In this document: piece by piece, positions 39,925 through 51,480 of the stretch | Numbering within the stretch: the stretch's first letter is position 1 | How the letters are laid out: every line of letters starts with the position of its first letter | Assembly (NCBI GenBank): GCA_009746045.1 | Contig: RPFO01000156.1 | Span: 1,166,653-1,230,652, forward strand | DNA: 64,000 bases | Source of the DNA: Mesostigma viride | Lineage: Eukaryota > Streptophyta > Mesostigmatophyceae > Mesostigmatales > Mesostigmataceae | Direction: 5' to 3' | Translations under genes and position numbers: made by a program | The notes under the pieces: model-generated | Told to the model about the DNA's origin: nothing | Seen by the model: only the letters and a program-made list of their open reading frames with translations | The model's database searches: none

Positions 39925-40737
39925 GTGGCCTATGTGGATCATAGGAACTGCACGGGCCCCTGTGACCACTATGAGACTTTGGCCAAGGCGTTGGCTGCAC
40001 TCAACAGAGAGGAGGGGGAGGTGAGCTCTGAAGGCTATGTGGAGGAGGTCCTATCTCAGCTGCACACAAGCCTGTATGAGAGTGGCTCCCCTTTTGTGGC
40101 TAATCTGCTGCATAGGATGTATGCATTGTCACCAGGACCTGAGATTGACATGAGGCCTTCTGAGGGGCCGGTCATGCTGGCAGCCTTACCTGAGGCCTTG
40201 AAGGAGGCATTTACTCAGTTGCAGCCAGTGAGTATGGGAGAGGCTTCCTACATGGAGCTGTTGGAGTTTTCAGTTCAGAAGGGTGACTTTGATTTGGTTC
40301 CTTCTTCCTCCAGCTCTGCCAGAAGGTGTTTTCCTTTGGAGACTTCTAACCTCTTTTGCAATCCAGGGTTGCCCAAGTACACTGTGGAACTTAAGGTCCG
40401 TCAGACGCCACTAAGGGTGCTGGTGCCTCTGATAGGTGCTAAGTGGTCGGTGGTCAAGACCTTTCTGCAGTTCTGGTGGGCGTACAGATCATGGGTGAGC
40501 AAGCACAAGACGTCCTCTACTTGGGTGATGGACCCTGAGAGTCAGTCTGTGGTGCTCCTCTCCTATCCAGGGGCATGCCTTCGCTATGCTGCCCAGATGG
40601 TGGCAGGAGCTGCTGAGACTTGCGTGGTGTTGCAGGTCAGCAGGAACTGGCCAGAGTTGGCCCACATGGTGGAGCAGTCTCCCATGTGTGGACTCAAGGG
40701 CAAGGATGGCCTGAATGGGGATTGGTATAGCCTGTGA
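39925..40737 (+). CDS. Unknown 270-codon protein of the non-autonomous LTR element
   Basis: The frame opens after a stop at 39922 with GTG, so the true start may be further downstream (an ATG lies near 40108) or the ORF may be the 3' part of a longer decayed frame. It ends at TGA 40735, 360 bp before the 3' LTR. The N-terminal half is acidic and helical (LAKALAALNREEGEVSSEGY, VEEVLSQL); the C-terminal half is basic and hydrophobic with several Trp (SVVKTFLQFWWAYRSWV) and ends GLNGDWYSL. There is no zinc knuckle, protease or polymerase motif. It is the only sizeable frame in the element, so it may encode a structural protein or be captured host sequence. No family was recognised. Confidence 0.55.
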   Translation: MAYVDHRNCTGPCDHYETLAKALAALNREEGEVSSEGYVEEVLSQLHTSLYESGSPFVANLLHRMYALSPGPEIDMRPSEGPVMLAALPEALKEAFTQLQPVSMGEASYMELLEFSVQKGDFDLVPSSSSSARRCFPLETSNLFCNPGLPKYTVELKVRQTPLRVLVPLIGAKWSVVKTFLQFWWAYRSWVSKHKTSSTWVMDPESQSVVLLSYPGACLRYAAQMVAGAAETCVVLQVSRNWPELAHMVEQSPMCGLKGKDGLNGDWYSL

Positions 40738-41096
40738 GGAACAGGGCTGAGAAGGAAAGGGGGCTTTGGATTGTGGTGTGAGGGGGGGATTCCAGGATGG
40801 ATGATGGGGGGGCTCCAGTCCAGTTCTGATGTTCCAGTCCAGAGTTCCAGGTTCCAGGATGCTGAATGGAAGACCTTGTATTATGAGATGTGTTTATCTG
40901 GATTTATAGTAGATAAGGTAGTGACTTGTCTGCTGTAGAAACCTGTGACTAGATGTTTATGAGATAGGAGGCCCTGTTTCCAGGGATGTAAAAACCCATC
41001 TGCTTTTCCCAAGAGATGGTGGATTTCTGTTCAATGTTCCTCTGCCTTCAAGAGTTGGCTATTGGACCTGGGAGGTCCAGTTTTGAGGGGGAGATA

Positions 41097-41876
41097 TGTA
41101 ACAAGCAAAAATGACTTTGTTGTTACATCCTTTGTTTTGTGAATGTTTGGCTTTTATTTGAGGACTTTTGGATCAGTATTGAGAAAGTTATGAGGTTTCT
41201 AAGACGACGGTACTTGGAGCTGATACTTTGTCAACCAACTGATAGGAACCCTCATTGGTCGTGGCCTGATCCACGTAGGGTTGTAGTTTGTTGGCTGATA
41301 CTACTGATAGGAGCCCTCATTGGTCGTGGCCTGATCCACGTGGGGTTGTAGTTTGTTAGTTGGTACTATTGAGTCTTAAATGCTCCTTTGGGACTTCAGT
41401 GCTTACGACAGATTTAGGATCTCATGGAAAGATTCTGCCAGGCTGTGTGTGGTGTTGTTCTGTTCTGTGTGACTAGGATGGATACGAAGATCTTGTATAG
41501 AATCCCATGGTTCTGATTGGTTCTCTTCAGGCTAAGGTTGGAGCAAGTTCGACAAGCACGTCGATATCAAGGACGTGGGGTCGCCATTGTTGCTACGTTG
41601 GTTTTGATTCACCATGGTATAATAAAGCTTGGCTTTGTTGTCCAATCCATAAGAGCCCCTTGGCTATAGACGTCCTTCAGTTCCACAGAGGTCGTCTATA
41701 CACGAGCTTGTCTTTGTGTCTACAAGGGGTTGTGATTCCCTAAATCACGTGCTGTGGAATTTCCATCTCAACGTTGCTCGGATACTTGAAGTTCTGCGAC
41801 TCAGGAAAGCAACCCAGGTAAAAGATCTTTCATATTGGACTGTGGATGATGTTGATGATCATTTTTAGTCGTTACA
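41097..41876 (+). repeat. 3' LTR of the non-autonomous LTR element
   Basis: 780 bp, TGTAAC...GTTACA ends, preceded by a purine-rich tract. It contains a 65-bp internal duplication (41241 and 41306). Confidence 0.9.
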
Positions 41877-42891
41877 CCTTCGTACGTTTTTTTTTTTTTT
41901 TGAGACTACAAAATATTGTTTTTTTTTTGAGACTATATACGAAGGCAAAATGAAAAAAGTAAAAACGTTAGCCGCCGACAATCTGGAGCGTCCGATGATG
42001 GATCCAACGGACGCGATAAACCCCCTAAGTTAGCGGCTCGGGTCGTCCGTACAAATACTAAATCACCAAACAACCAATACAAAACAAGCAAACTACGGAA
42101 AACAAACGGCCTTCGGCCCCAACCGCATAGACGCGACGCGAGGGATTGGGGCACATGTCGATGTGCACATGTGGTTTGGCTAAGCTTAGCCGCCTAGCGG
42201 CTAAGCTTAGGTAAGGTTTACGAAACATTTCAAACTTTTCATTAAAATTATATTAAAATATTTAAGCGCGACGCACAGCGTCTCCACAGACATTTTTCTA
42301 CCTACAAAAGTCATACAATGTTAATAATGATTCTGGCGCTGTCACAAGGTCCGGCCGGCGACTTGCGCCGGAAATGCGCGGACTAAAATTAATTTGGCAT
42401 TTCCTCACTTGACTTAGTGTTTTCCTGTTGACATCATGCCCATTTAATAATTAATGCTGCTGTTACCCTGCTCATGACCATGCCCTGAATTCCATTCTTT
42501 GGCGGTGACTTAGTGTTTTCTTGTTTAGGGGCTGGCATGCATGCGTTGGTTGACATGCCATGGACTGATGAAAAACGCCAAGAAGAGTATATGGCCCCGC
42601 TGCCACCAAAACTGAAAGCACCTGGTTGATCGACCAAGGGGATAGCCTGCACAGTGAGACACAAACACAGCAGACCCAGCAAAGCAAAATTCAGGTTGTA
42701 AGCGAGTGGAGATTACTTTTGACATGCTTGATGAAGAAATATATACCACACCTTCTATTGTCACACCTCAGTTCTATAAACAAATGGTTGCCGATTGATC
42801 ACCTTATACACCGGCACGTAAACATGCTAGCAGACGCGCTCTTCAGTCCGGTGAAAATCCACGTGCGAAGCAAGTCAGCTTACGCAGAAAG
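41877..42891. other. Intergenic stretch with several foldback sequences; no gene
   Basis: CCTTCGTA at 41877 is mirrored by TACGAAGG at 41938 around two T-runs each followed by GAGACTA. A strong palindrome, CTAAGCTTAGCCG-CCTAG-CGGCTAAGCTTAG, lies at 42180-42210, next to CACATGTCGATGTGCACATGTG. These resemble foldback/MITE debris. The longest frames (60-97 codons) show no motif. Confidence 0.5.
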
Positions 42892-43560
42892 TGTTACGTC
42901 CCAGCCCAGACACCTCTAGCCTGAGCTACGTAGCGAAAGATCTACCATGCCGGAATTAGGAAGATTCAAGGTGGCCTAATGCAGATTGCGCTTCACGACT
43001 GGGGTCGTGAGATATCTGGCACCGCGACTTGATGCCAAGCTACTTAATACACACTTATAATGGCTAGCAATACCAATTACAAATGGATAGTTGCCCCAGG
43101 TTTAATGTGTAGGCGTATTCGCACTTATCATTCATCAAACCAAGAGGACGAGACTCTCGTCCTCGGACCAATTTCACCTAGGTCTGCCACTACGCTGGCA
43201 AGGGGCGCCGACATGGCGCCGACCTTCCAAAGCATGCAGTCCACACAGGATCCTCGGGTCGACATCGACCCTCGCCTACAGAATCCACGCATGAGTACAA
43301 TATCTCAACTAGCTATATAGTACGCAGCGCGGCGCGACTGCACCGGCCCCTAGAAGATACACGCATACAACAACCTAGGCCCAAAATAACTGGTCCGAAT
43401 CACACAAACTGTCATAGTTCCATACCAAAAGTCCTGACCAAGGGACAATTCCCAAATTAAGTCCCGAAATGAGTCCCAAAGTCCTACGGACTATGACAAC
43501 AAGTCAAACTACATAATTTATTCCATTGTTACGTCCGTCCAAAAGGGCCGGGACGTAACA
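42892..43560 (-). repeat. 3' LTR of a minus-strand gypsy-like element (element C)
   Basis: Read on the minus strand it starts TGTTACGTCCCGGCCC and ends GGGACGTAACA, 669 bp. The adjacent CTCCTCCCCCCCA (43561-43573) is, on the minus strand, the polypurine tract. The LTR resembles 61602-62185 (plus strand) along its length, for example the block containing AGGACGAGACTCTCGTCCTC. Confidence 0.85.
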
Positions 43561-44640
43561 CTCCTCCCCCCCACGGGGGTCGGTAGTCCCTACCGTACAA
43601 GAGTTAGAAAGGAAACAAGTAAGCTACGCTACTATAAGAGTACTATGTCCCAACCCCGGTTCACCCGCGGGTTAGTAATACCAATTCCTCTAGAGGTTGA
43701 TACACAGGACCAACCCTGACGTAGTAGCATGAAACAGGATGACAGGATCATTCCGCCATCCGTCATAAAACTCTCACAACCATCTCAGCGACCGCCGTTA
43801 TTGACGCGCCGATCCACTGGAGCCACCTTAGGGGGCGCCACCGCGTGCCCTATCCCATCCACATAATAATGCACAGTCCATGTAATCCCGCGCAACCAGT
43901 CCTGAGGTCCTGAGCAGCCTCAAACTTGATGAAATGTTGACCATAGGGGTACTATGTCCCAGCCCTTGTGCACCAACGGGCCAGTGAAACCAGGTCCCCC
44001 CAGACTTGCCACGCAAGGGCAACTCTTTATATAGCCAATCGGGACTGTCAGCAGGAGGGAATATTTTTCATGCCTACAACTTGATGATCCGGCCGACGAG
44101 GTGGCCAGTCATGTATCCCGTCCAGCCGAAACCCAGCCTTACAGCGCGACTGATGCGCGTAATCACATGACGAGTAAGAAGTACTACTAGCGTCGACGAC
44201 GGTGAGGCACAGCATGCAGTGCAGGCCCCATGCTCAGAAGCGAGGGCGTGCACCAGAAGAATCTGATCCATCGCCTCACTACCGACAGCTGTACGCGTCC
44301 TCTCAAATACAGGCGCGCCGTGAGCCAACCGACCATGCAACGTGGCCGTCCCTGGCCGCCGATGGAGTGGCTGTATAGAGGGGGGAAGCCCTAGCGTGGC
44401 CGCTAGAGTGCGCCTCCCCTGCACCTGCGAACGCATGCAGGTGCCCGCAAGGCCCTAGTGTGTCCACTAGAGTGCGCCTCGCCGTCTCTATCCAGCGCAG
44501 GAAACAGTCAAAGTCGATCAACACCGGAAACTTGGATAATATGGCACGTTAAGTGCCCAAAACTAGCAGGGCCCCAGCGTGTCCACTGGAGTGCGCCCTG
44601 CCAACTCCTCCACGAAGCTGCAGTAGTTTAGGCACAACAC
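43561..44640 (-). other. 3' interior of element C
   Basis: A 120-codon minus frame (44436-44074), ending GWTGYMTGHLVGRIIKL, is the only sizeable one and has no known motif. Three imperfect repeats of CC(C/T)AG(C/T)GTG(T/G)CC(A/G)CT(A/G)GAGTGCGCC lie near 44390, 44450 and 44570. AACAC at 44636-44640 is the target duplication of the next element. Confidence 0.45.
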
Positions 44641-45214
44641 TGTTACGTCCTGGCTCGACTCTATCCCAAACATCTCGCCTGACCTTACCTAAACTAGTGA
44701 TGAGGCACCTACCTAGGAGTGAGGAGCTATATTGGCTATAAGACCTAGGACGCGACGACGCTGCTTCTCAATGCATTCCCTTATAATACGCCATATACCG
44801 AATAAAACCAGGGTACTACGAAGGAAACAATACTACACTGCCGTGACCCAAGCCTATATGTGTTAATTCATTTAACACACGCCGAGTGCCATTCACGAAG
44901 GACAACTGCTGCATAAATGATCGCCGACAGGCGTGTATGCTCGGGCCGACATCGACCCTCGCCCACAGGACCAACGCACGTCCACAAGGTTCACACGCAG
45001 GATAAAAGGACCACTACTAAAGTACGCAGCGCGGCGCGACTGCACCGAACCACCATACTGTACAATTGCCACGTCACAAGGCCCGGTACCGACCGGCCAA
45101 AAGGTCCTTACTACACGTAAGCCTAGGAAAGTCAGCGAACTGCTCCGGAATGGCTGAGGCAACAAGGGACCTAATTTACGTCCGTAACAACAACAAAAGT
45201 TACGCGACGTAACA
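44641..45214 (-). repeat. 3' LTR of element G
   Basis: 574 bp, TGTTACGTC...GACGTAACA, identical by eye to 52750-53323 and related to 20236-20786. Confidence 0.93.
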
Positions 45215-45582
45215 CCTCCCCCCCACAAAGGTAGGGAGCCCTCTCCCTACGCACAGGGAGGAAACCAAGGGATAGGAAACCTAATGCACCCAGCACACAC
45301 CAACACAATCGGCAGGCCATCCAAGATACAAAGCACCAACGTATTAACTCGGTCTCCACCACCACGCCGGGAGGTGTAGGGTTAACCAGCACCAAGCCTG
45401 GTGGTAGGTTCCCCTAACTGCCTGGAACAGAGTCCTTGCCGGGGGGACGGCACTGGGCAGGACACACAGAGTAAACAAATCAGTACCAAGGACCAAGAAC
45501 GACCAGTCAACTGGCCAGAACGTGAGGGCGACTCTATATACCGGAGGGACAACACCCTCAGGTCGGGCCTAAGGCCCTCTAT

Positions 45583-47548
45583 CTAGTTGCCATCAGTCTG
45601 GTAAGTGCCACGAGAGGCCAGCAGAACATCCAGATACGCATGGTAGTGGGCCACATCATCGGCATTGTCATGCCTATCTACAGTGAGGAAAACATCGGCC
45701 CACACGCCATCAGGAAAAAGACCCAGAAAGGCCCAGTAATACCTATGCTGCGTAAGAACGACCTGGCCACGGGCCCAGTCCAGGAAACCACAGGCAAAGA
45801 GGCGTAGGAAAGGCTCTACCGCGATCAAGCAGAGAGCCCGCAGGAGTAGGCGATGATACCGGATCCGAGAGCGCAAACCCGTCGGGAAGAACAGATCTAC
45901 CAGGGGCTCCACGTCAGACGGCCACATCCGGATGTGCCGAACCTCACGGAAGCGCCACCGACGGGCACACTGTCGCGACCCGAACGTCTCGAGGTAGTCG
46001 AGGTAGTCGCTAGCCCGAGGAGGAGGATGGCCACGGGAGTCCAGACCCTGGCCCGGGATGGGCGCTGGACGACGGGCATCCCACTCTAGGATGGGCTGGA
46101 GAACCGTGCTGTACGTAGCACCCGGCACCACAGGAAACTCTACCGTAAGGGCATCTGAGGCCATAATGCCCAGAGGCGGAGGGTAAGCCCACTGGAACCC
46201 ACCGTAGGTGTCCAAGTCATTGTGACGCCTAGCCCAGCGATACAGAACGCGCCGAACCAGGATCTCGCCCTGGAACACAGGATCAGCTACAATAACCATA
46301 TCGAAAGGAGGCCGATCAGTCTCAATGGGTAGGCCACGGTCCCGCGGCGCCCGACACACCTGGGAGAACCCGAGGACATGGGCGAAATGGCAAGCTCGGC
46401 GGAGGCGCGCGGCAGGTCACACTGTCGGCAGGCGTGCGCAGACATACCGTACCCAAGGACAGGCGTGTCGCGCGACTCCGGCGTCGCATGCACCACAGAA
46501 GGGACCCGATCCTGATCGCCCTCGGACAACTCCCGGAGGGAATCAGCAGCGCGGGTGGCGCGGGATCAGGCCGCTGGCCCGAACAACCGCAGCCAAAGAC
46601 CGCGGGGCCGAAGGGACAGGGGCCGAAGCAGGGGTAGGAACCGGCACAGACGCAGACGGCGCCGGTACAACAGGAGGTCGCGTCGGACCTGCTGCCGGAG
46701 GGGGTCGCGACGGACCCGCCACCGCAGCTGGCGCTCCGGTCTCCGGTGGCGGCGCACCCCCAGGCCACATGTTGAAAACAGGGCCCGTAGGGACAGGCAA
46801 TCCGGCATACGACTGGTTACCATCCAAGCTCCAGTCGGGCACCGGAATCCTCTGCGGAGGACCACCCTCCCAAAGCCTGGGAAGACCGCCCGGGTCGCTA
46901 AAGAAACCCCGCGATGGCGGCGCTGGCGCTGTGGGGGGCCCGGAAGCGACGACGGCGGGCGCGGCCGCTGGGGCGGAAGACTCGCGCAGAGGCGCAGGTA
47001 CGTCGGTAGCAGGCGCAGAGACAGCCGGAGGCGTAGGAGCCGCAGCAACAGAAGAAACCGCAGCTACCGAGGGCTCGCACAGCGCGGGCGAAACCGTAGG
47101 CGCCGAGGCAACCGAAGGGGAAGGGGGCACAGATACAAAGACACCCCACCTGGCGTGGCTGGAGCATGCGCCTGGGCCGCCATGAAGGCCCCGAAAGCCG
47201 CGGTCAGGGACTGGATCTGTGCCTGCATCGCAGAAACAGTCGCCGAGAGAGGATCAGGCTCACGATCCGAGCCCAAAGGGTAGGCTCCACCGACGCGCGC
47301 CGGGTCGACCGTGGTGAAGACGGGACAGGGGAAGGAGCCGACACTGAGGAGGAGGACGCTGCAGGGGAGGCCGAATACTCTGGCGTGTACTGTGCCTCGA
47401 CTGGTGCGTCCGTAGGGGAAGGGTCGCCAAATGCTACTCCCGCTGTCTGGTCCGCGATCTCCATGAACTCGACCGCCCGTAGGAGGTCACAGGGGTTGTC
47501 ATCTATATCTGCCTCGCCCTCGCCCGGAAGCCAGGGGAACACCTCCAG
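45583..47548 (-). pseudogene. ORFx, copy 2, in element G
   Basis: This copy is full length but frame-broken: 47542-47204 (WLPGEGEADIDDNPCDLLRA), 47130-46543 (Ala/Pro-rich), 46529-46287 (SVVHATPESRDTPVLGYGMS, CRQCDLPR) and 46359-45583 (RWARRHNDLDTYGGFQW to YQTDGN, TAG). The last frame is continuous across the point where copy 1 is split at 8191/19350 and so proves that split. At its 5' side ORFx follows an integrase zinc finger with no integrase core between. The product is unknown: disordered Pro/Ala-rich N-terminus, Arg- and aromatic-rich helical C-terminus. It stands just before the polypurine tract, the position of env-like or accessory ORFs in LTR elements, but no signal peptide or TM helix is evident. 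Confidence 0.75.
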
Positions 47549-47670
47549 TAGTAAGAGCGGGCTACTAGGTCCCGTACCCGTTTACCACCCTGATGAGCAG
47601 CTAAGTCATGCAACTCAAAGAGCAAGGAGGAGCGACAGATAGGAGGGACATACAGGCGCCATTGAGGGGG
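47549..47670 (-). pseudogene. Integrase N-terminal zinc-finger remnant
   Basis: The minus strand reads WRLYVPPICRSSLLFELHDL, AAHQGGKRVRDLVARSYYW, the H2C2 integrase zinc-finger pattern up to the YYW motif. The two cysteines and the whole DDE core that should follow are missing; the frame runs instead into ORFx sequence in a shifted frame. Confidence 0.75.
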
Positions 47671-48200
47671 AGAATCGCTATTTGCACATATAAAAACCCA
47701 CCTACAAATTTACAAGGGTGCTTGCCTAATTGTTGGGGAAGGGCTGCAATGGCAGCTAAAGCTTCCGGCTCAGTGGCCGTAAATCTACTAATAAGGCGTT
47801 CAAGATCAGAGGTAGGCATCGCTACAGAGGTATCCAGAACAGGTTTAAAGAGGTCTCCTACCGCCTTGCCAAAGAGAAGGGGAGGTCCTAGAGGGACTAT
47901 GTTATCATAAGACTTTCCTGACCTAGTCGCTATATGGCTAAGCGGTATGGAAATTTTATTTTTCCCCTCCCCCCCACCGAGACCACAGGAAGGGCCTCAC
48001 ACGGGAGAGAGAGTCCTACGTGAGAAAGGAGATCAGGCATGCGAACAGCAGTATGAAAGAGATAGGCATAGGATTCATCATCAGGTAGTTCACCATAAGG
48101 GGTTACACCCATAGTAGTAGGAACTAGAGTAGTATTGAGAACATCCAGGTCCTCGAAAAAGGAGTAATCTGCGCGACGGGAGAGTGCATCTGGTACTATG
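47671..48200 (-). pseudogene. RNase H to integrase tether of element G, degenerate
   Basis: The minus strand reads VDNIVPDALSRRADY, the typical end of a gypsy RNase H, and then acidic sequence (GELPDDESYAYLF) with stops. A later frame (ERLISRFTATEPEALAAIAALPQ) leads towards the integrase zinc finger. Confidence 0.6.
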
Positions 48201-48857
48201 TTATCTACACCTGAACATACTGAAGTTTAAAAGGGGAAAACTGTGCTAAAAACTCCATCCAGCGCGCTTGACGAGGGGTAAGGTTGGGTTGGGAGAGAAG
48301 ATGGGTAAGGGGACGGTGATCCGTTTGATAACTAATCTATAAGGATCTATCTCACAGGGTTCATTCAGGCAGACATCAAATTGAGCACCTTTAAGAAAGT
48401 GCTGCCACGCGTGGCAACAATACACCACCGCTAAGAGTTCCTGCTGGTGTACGGGATAGTTACGCTCCGCAGGGAGCATTGTCCTAGAGATATACTCAAT
48501 TGGCTGTAAGCCCTGACCCTGATCCTGGAGAAGGACGCCCCCTATAGCTACCTTACTAGCGTCTGTAGCTACCACAAAGGGTTTAGTAGTATCCGGTAGG
48601 ATGAGTACGGGAGGAGAGAGGAGTAGGGATTTTAGACACTGAAAAGCCGACTGACATTCACTACTCCAGACAAAGGGGATATCCTTCTTTAATAAATGAT
48701 TAATAGGGGCTGCTATAGTTGCGAAACGCGGGATAAAACGCCTATAGTAAGAGGCAATCCCTAGAAAACTACGTACACCTTTAACGTCGGTAGGGGTAGG
48801 CCATTCCTGAATTGACTTAGTTTTATCCGGGTCGGTAGCGACCCCGGCATCTGACAA
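48200..48857 (-). pseudogene. Gypsy RNase H domain
   Basis: The frame from 48857 holds the RT connection (RSFLGIASYYRRFIPRFATI) and RNase H: FVVATDASKVAIGGVLLQ with the first catalytic Asp and YPVHQQELLAVVYCCHAW with the Glu. After CEIDPYRL a frameshift occurs; the other frame continues TDHRPLTHLLSQPNLTPRQA. The enzyme would degrade the RNA strand during reverse transcription. Confidence 0.85.
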
Positions 48858-48865
48858 AACATGTC

Positions 48866-49642
48866 CTAAAAATGGTACACTCCTACCAGAACAACTTTAG
48901 CACGGCGAGCCCACAAGGAATTTTCAGCCATTATCTCTAATACTTTCTTTAAATCACGTAGGTGCGTTTCAAAATCAGGAGAGTAAATAAGGATATCATC
49001 TAAGTAAGCTTGAGCACAAGAACGGTCATGCTCAGATAAAGAAACAGAGGAGAAGGACGGATCCTTTAAATCAGATGACACTTGAGGAAGGTGAGAATTA
49101 CCCATAACAGGTCTAAGCACTTCATTCATTAACATTTGAAAAGAGGCAGGAGAGTTACAGAGTCTCATGGCCGCTACTCTAAACTGATAATGACCAAAAG
49201 GGGTAGCAAAGGCGGTTTTATGGCAATCCTCAGGGGCTATACGCAGTTGCCAAAAACCATCCGCACAATCCAGTACCGTGAAACAAGTGGAACCTTTAAC
49301 CTTATTAAATATATCATCAATACGAGGTAGAGGGTATTTAGACTTCACAGTAATGTCATTTAACTTCCTATAATCAGTAACTAGGCGAAACTTGCCATTT
49401 GGCTTAGGAACTAACAGGACACCAGCTGAGTAGGGGGAGTTACTAGGCTCTATCAATCCTGCTTCTAATAGTGACACTAAAATCTGTTTTAGTTCCTTTA
49501 ACTCGGTAGGGCCCATTCTATACATCGGAGAGTGCGTAGGAACTGCACCGTCCTTAATAACTACACGGTGTAAAACAGAACGAGGAGGAGGATAAGAAGG
49601 ACTCTTTTCTTCAAAAACTTTGGAGGAATCTATCACAGCCAT
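48866..49642 (-). pseudogene. Gypsy reverse transcriptase domain, frameshifted at its end
   Basis: Of 258 codons, the following are clear: RLVTDYRKLNDI, motif A FTVLDCADGFWQL (D125), TAFATPFGHYQFRV, LCNSPASFQMLMNEVLRPV and motif C AYLDDILIYS (213-222). The usual MPFGL reads AAMRL. About 27 extra residues (183-209, Ser-rich) separate motifs B and C. The frame breaks after WARRAKV and the downstream RNase H lies in another frame, so at least one indel separates them. Confidence 0.87.
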
Positions 49643-49886
49643 GTATCTTACTATTTCGTTTTCAGTAATCCCACTCCTATTGTATCCACTGTGTTTACAT
49701 CTATATCCACACTATTATTAGTGATAGGTATCTCCTGTACTTCTAACTGAAGGAACATACATAATAAATATCCATATTCCTTTAATTCAGATCGCAACTC
49801 ATCATTGGACATTAATACTTCAGGTATAGGTCTTACAGGAGGATCAACAGGTGTAGGAGGAGTAATATCTACCAAGGATAAATTTT

Positions 49887-50294
49887 CTACTCTATAATGA
49901 CGTTCCGGTACCCAGTAAGAGCTATCTGGAAACCAAATGACCATGGTAACATAATTAATGTAATCTTATTATCCTGGTGCCAATCTAATCCTAGTAATAC
50001 ATCAGCGGTAGTGATAGGGCCTATAGTGGCCGTCAGGTTGACAGTACGTCCTTGTATGACCAGGGGAAGGGACACCGTACCCGGGGAATGACTGGTGCGA
50101 CCGTCAGCATAATGAACAGTGACAGGCTTGGTGTGAGGGATAGGGACTAGTTCTAAACGCCTAACTAGGGCCTCGCTCACAAAGGAGCTAGCCGCACCGC
50201 TATCCACTAACACACAGACATTCAAAAGTTCATCAGCATGCAAGAAGGGGTCTACAACAGTGTGGGGAACGGTTAAGCCACCATTCCAAAACAT
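49887..50294 (-). pseudogene. Gypsy aspartic protease domain
   Basis: The 135-codon frame includes VLVDSGAASSFVSEALVRRL with the catalytic D-S-G (residues 31-33), HYADGRT, and DVLLGLDWHQ, the retropepsin closing motif. The element C remnant at 55680-56137 is related (LVDTGASTSFINAALVRRL). A frame change near 49900 separates it from the following segment (49944-49651, acidic, Pro-rich). Confidence 0.87.
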
Positions 50295-50400
50295 AAGAGG
50301 ACGAACACGTAAGGGTAGGGATGATTCAGCTCCTACAGAAGTTATGAAAACAGGCAGGCAAAAATTATTATCTGGGGTACTATCTAAGGACCTGTCCAGG

Positions 50401-51480
50401 TTACCCCCGGCTGACAGGCCTACTGTTCCCCCTCCCCCCCCAATCCATTGGGACTAACCCCGAAGAAGTCCCTGGCGAAAAAGCCACTGCTGGAGGGTCG
50501 CGAGGGAGCGAAGAGGGTGCAGGAGCCTGATTATCATAGGGGAACCCTGAGGGTCCTGTCTGCACAACATTCAGCCTACTAGGGGTAGCTGAGGGAATGC
50601 GTCCTGGAGTGGGACGAATAGGAGCACGCTGAGGGGTACGAGGAGGGCGAGCATCGGGATGAGGGGGAGCACCAGAAAGGAACTTGGGGCACTCCGCCTT
50701 AAGATGGCCCACCTCATGACAATGATAACACGAGATGTGAGACACATCCAATGCAGATATATCTGTAACGCAAATATCGAATTCTTCTACATATGCCTAT
50801 TCTTCTTCAGGAGTGAGGACAAGGTTATGAACCCTAGTACACAAAGGAGCATGAGCATACATGCAATCAGCAACACGGAGGAGATGGGTAGGAAGAGGAG
50901 TGGTAAAGAAATCTGCTACTCTTTATAGACGCTGTCGCACATGCTTGAGGGGCAGATCAGTGAAACGGTAGGCAGAGAACTGGCGTTTTACCTCACGTAA
51001 TAAGGGTCTACTGAGGCCTTGAAGGAAACGAGCACGCACTTCTGCGCCCGACAAATCCCTAATTCGTACCATCTGTGCATCAAGTTCTTTCATATATTCC
51101 TTAAACGGTTTAGTACCTTGCTGCAAAGTACCAAAGGCTAATCTATCCTGCCAATCTGCATCAGGAGGAACTAAATGGCTCTCTAACCGCTAAAACAATC
51201 CTGCTACTGAGTTAGGGTAGGCATGAGAGGCCAAGGATTCACACTGGATGAGGTTGGCAAGCTCAGGGGTAATACAGGTAGTAAGATAGTGAGGGACTAA
51301 AACAGCATCAAGGAGACGCCATCTATTATGATTTTGCCACGACTCTGTGTTCTAGGTAAGCAGCATAATAAAAGTGAAAAACTGTCGAGGGGTAGACTTG
51401 ACATCCAACTTGGGAAGGTTAGCAAAGAGGGGAAGAGCAGGGGGCTTAGGAGGATGGGAAGGATCAGATCTACCCATAGG
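50401..51480 (-). pseudogene. Gag of element G, frame-broken
   Basis: The capsid-like part (RLAFGTLQQGTKPFKEYMKE, RARFLQGLSRPLLREV; 51180-50923) resembles the gag of element C (RLAFGKLRQGTTPYREFL). After a gap with stops, 50751-50401 carries a CCHC knuckle CYHCHEVGHLKAEC (50730-50689) and a Pro-rich tail. Stops divide it into at least three pieces. Confidence 0.82.

Larger units (their letters stand above)
36985..41876 (+). mobile_element. Non-autonomous LTR retrotransposon with one unknown ORF
   Basis: A full 3' LTR (41097-41876, TGTAACAAGC...GTCGTTACA, 780 bp) and a 5'-truncated 5' LTR (36985-37571) are nearly identical over 585 bp; I see one substitution and one 3-bp indel. TTGGTATCGGGG directly follows the 5' LTR and fits a tRNA primer site; GAGGGGGAGATA before the 3' LTR is the polypurine tract. 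The 3.5-kb interior has a short gag-like start (37799) and a 270-codon ORF (39925), but no protease, RT or integrase. It must have moved with enzymes from another element. Loss of the 5' LTR's first 195 bp makes this copy immobile. Confidence 0.88.

Noticed and set aside
46325-47283. 286- and 242-codon plus frames over ORFx copy 2
   Set aside because: They are Gly/Arg-rich shadows of the Pro/Ala-rich minus-strand protein, which is conserved in the second copy.
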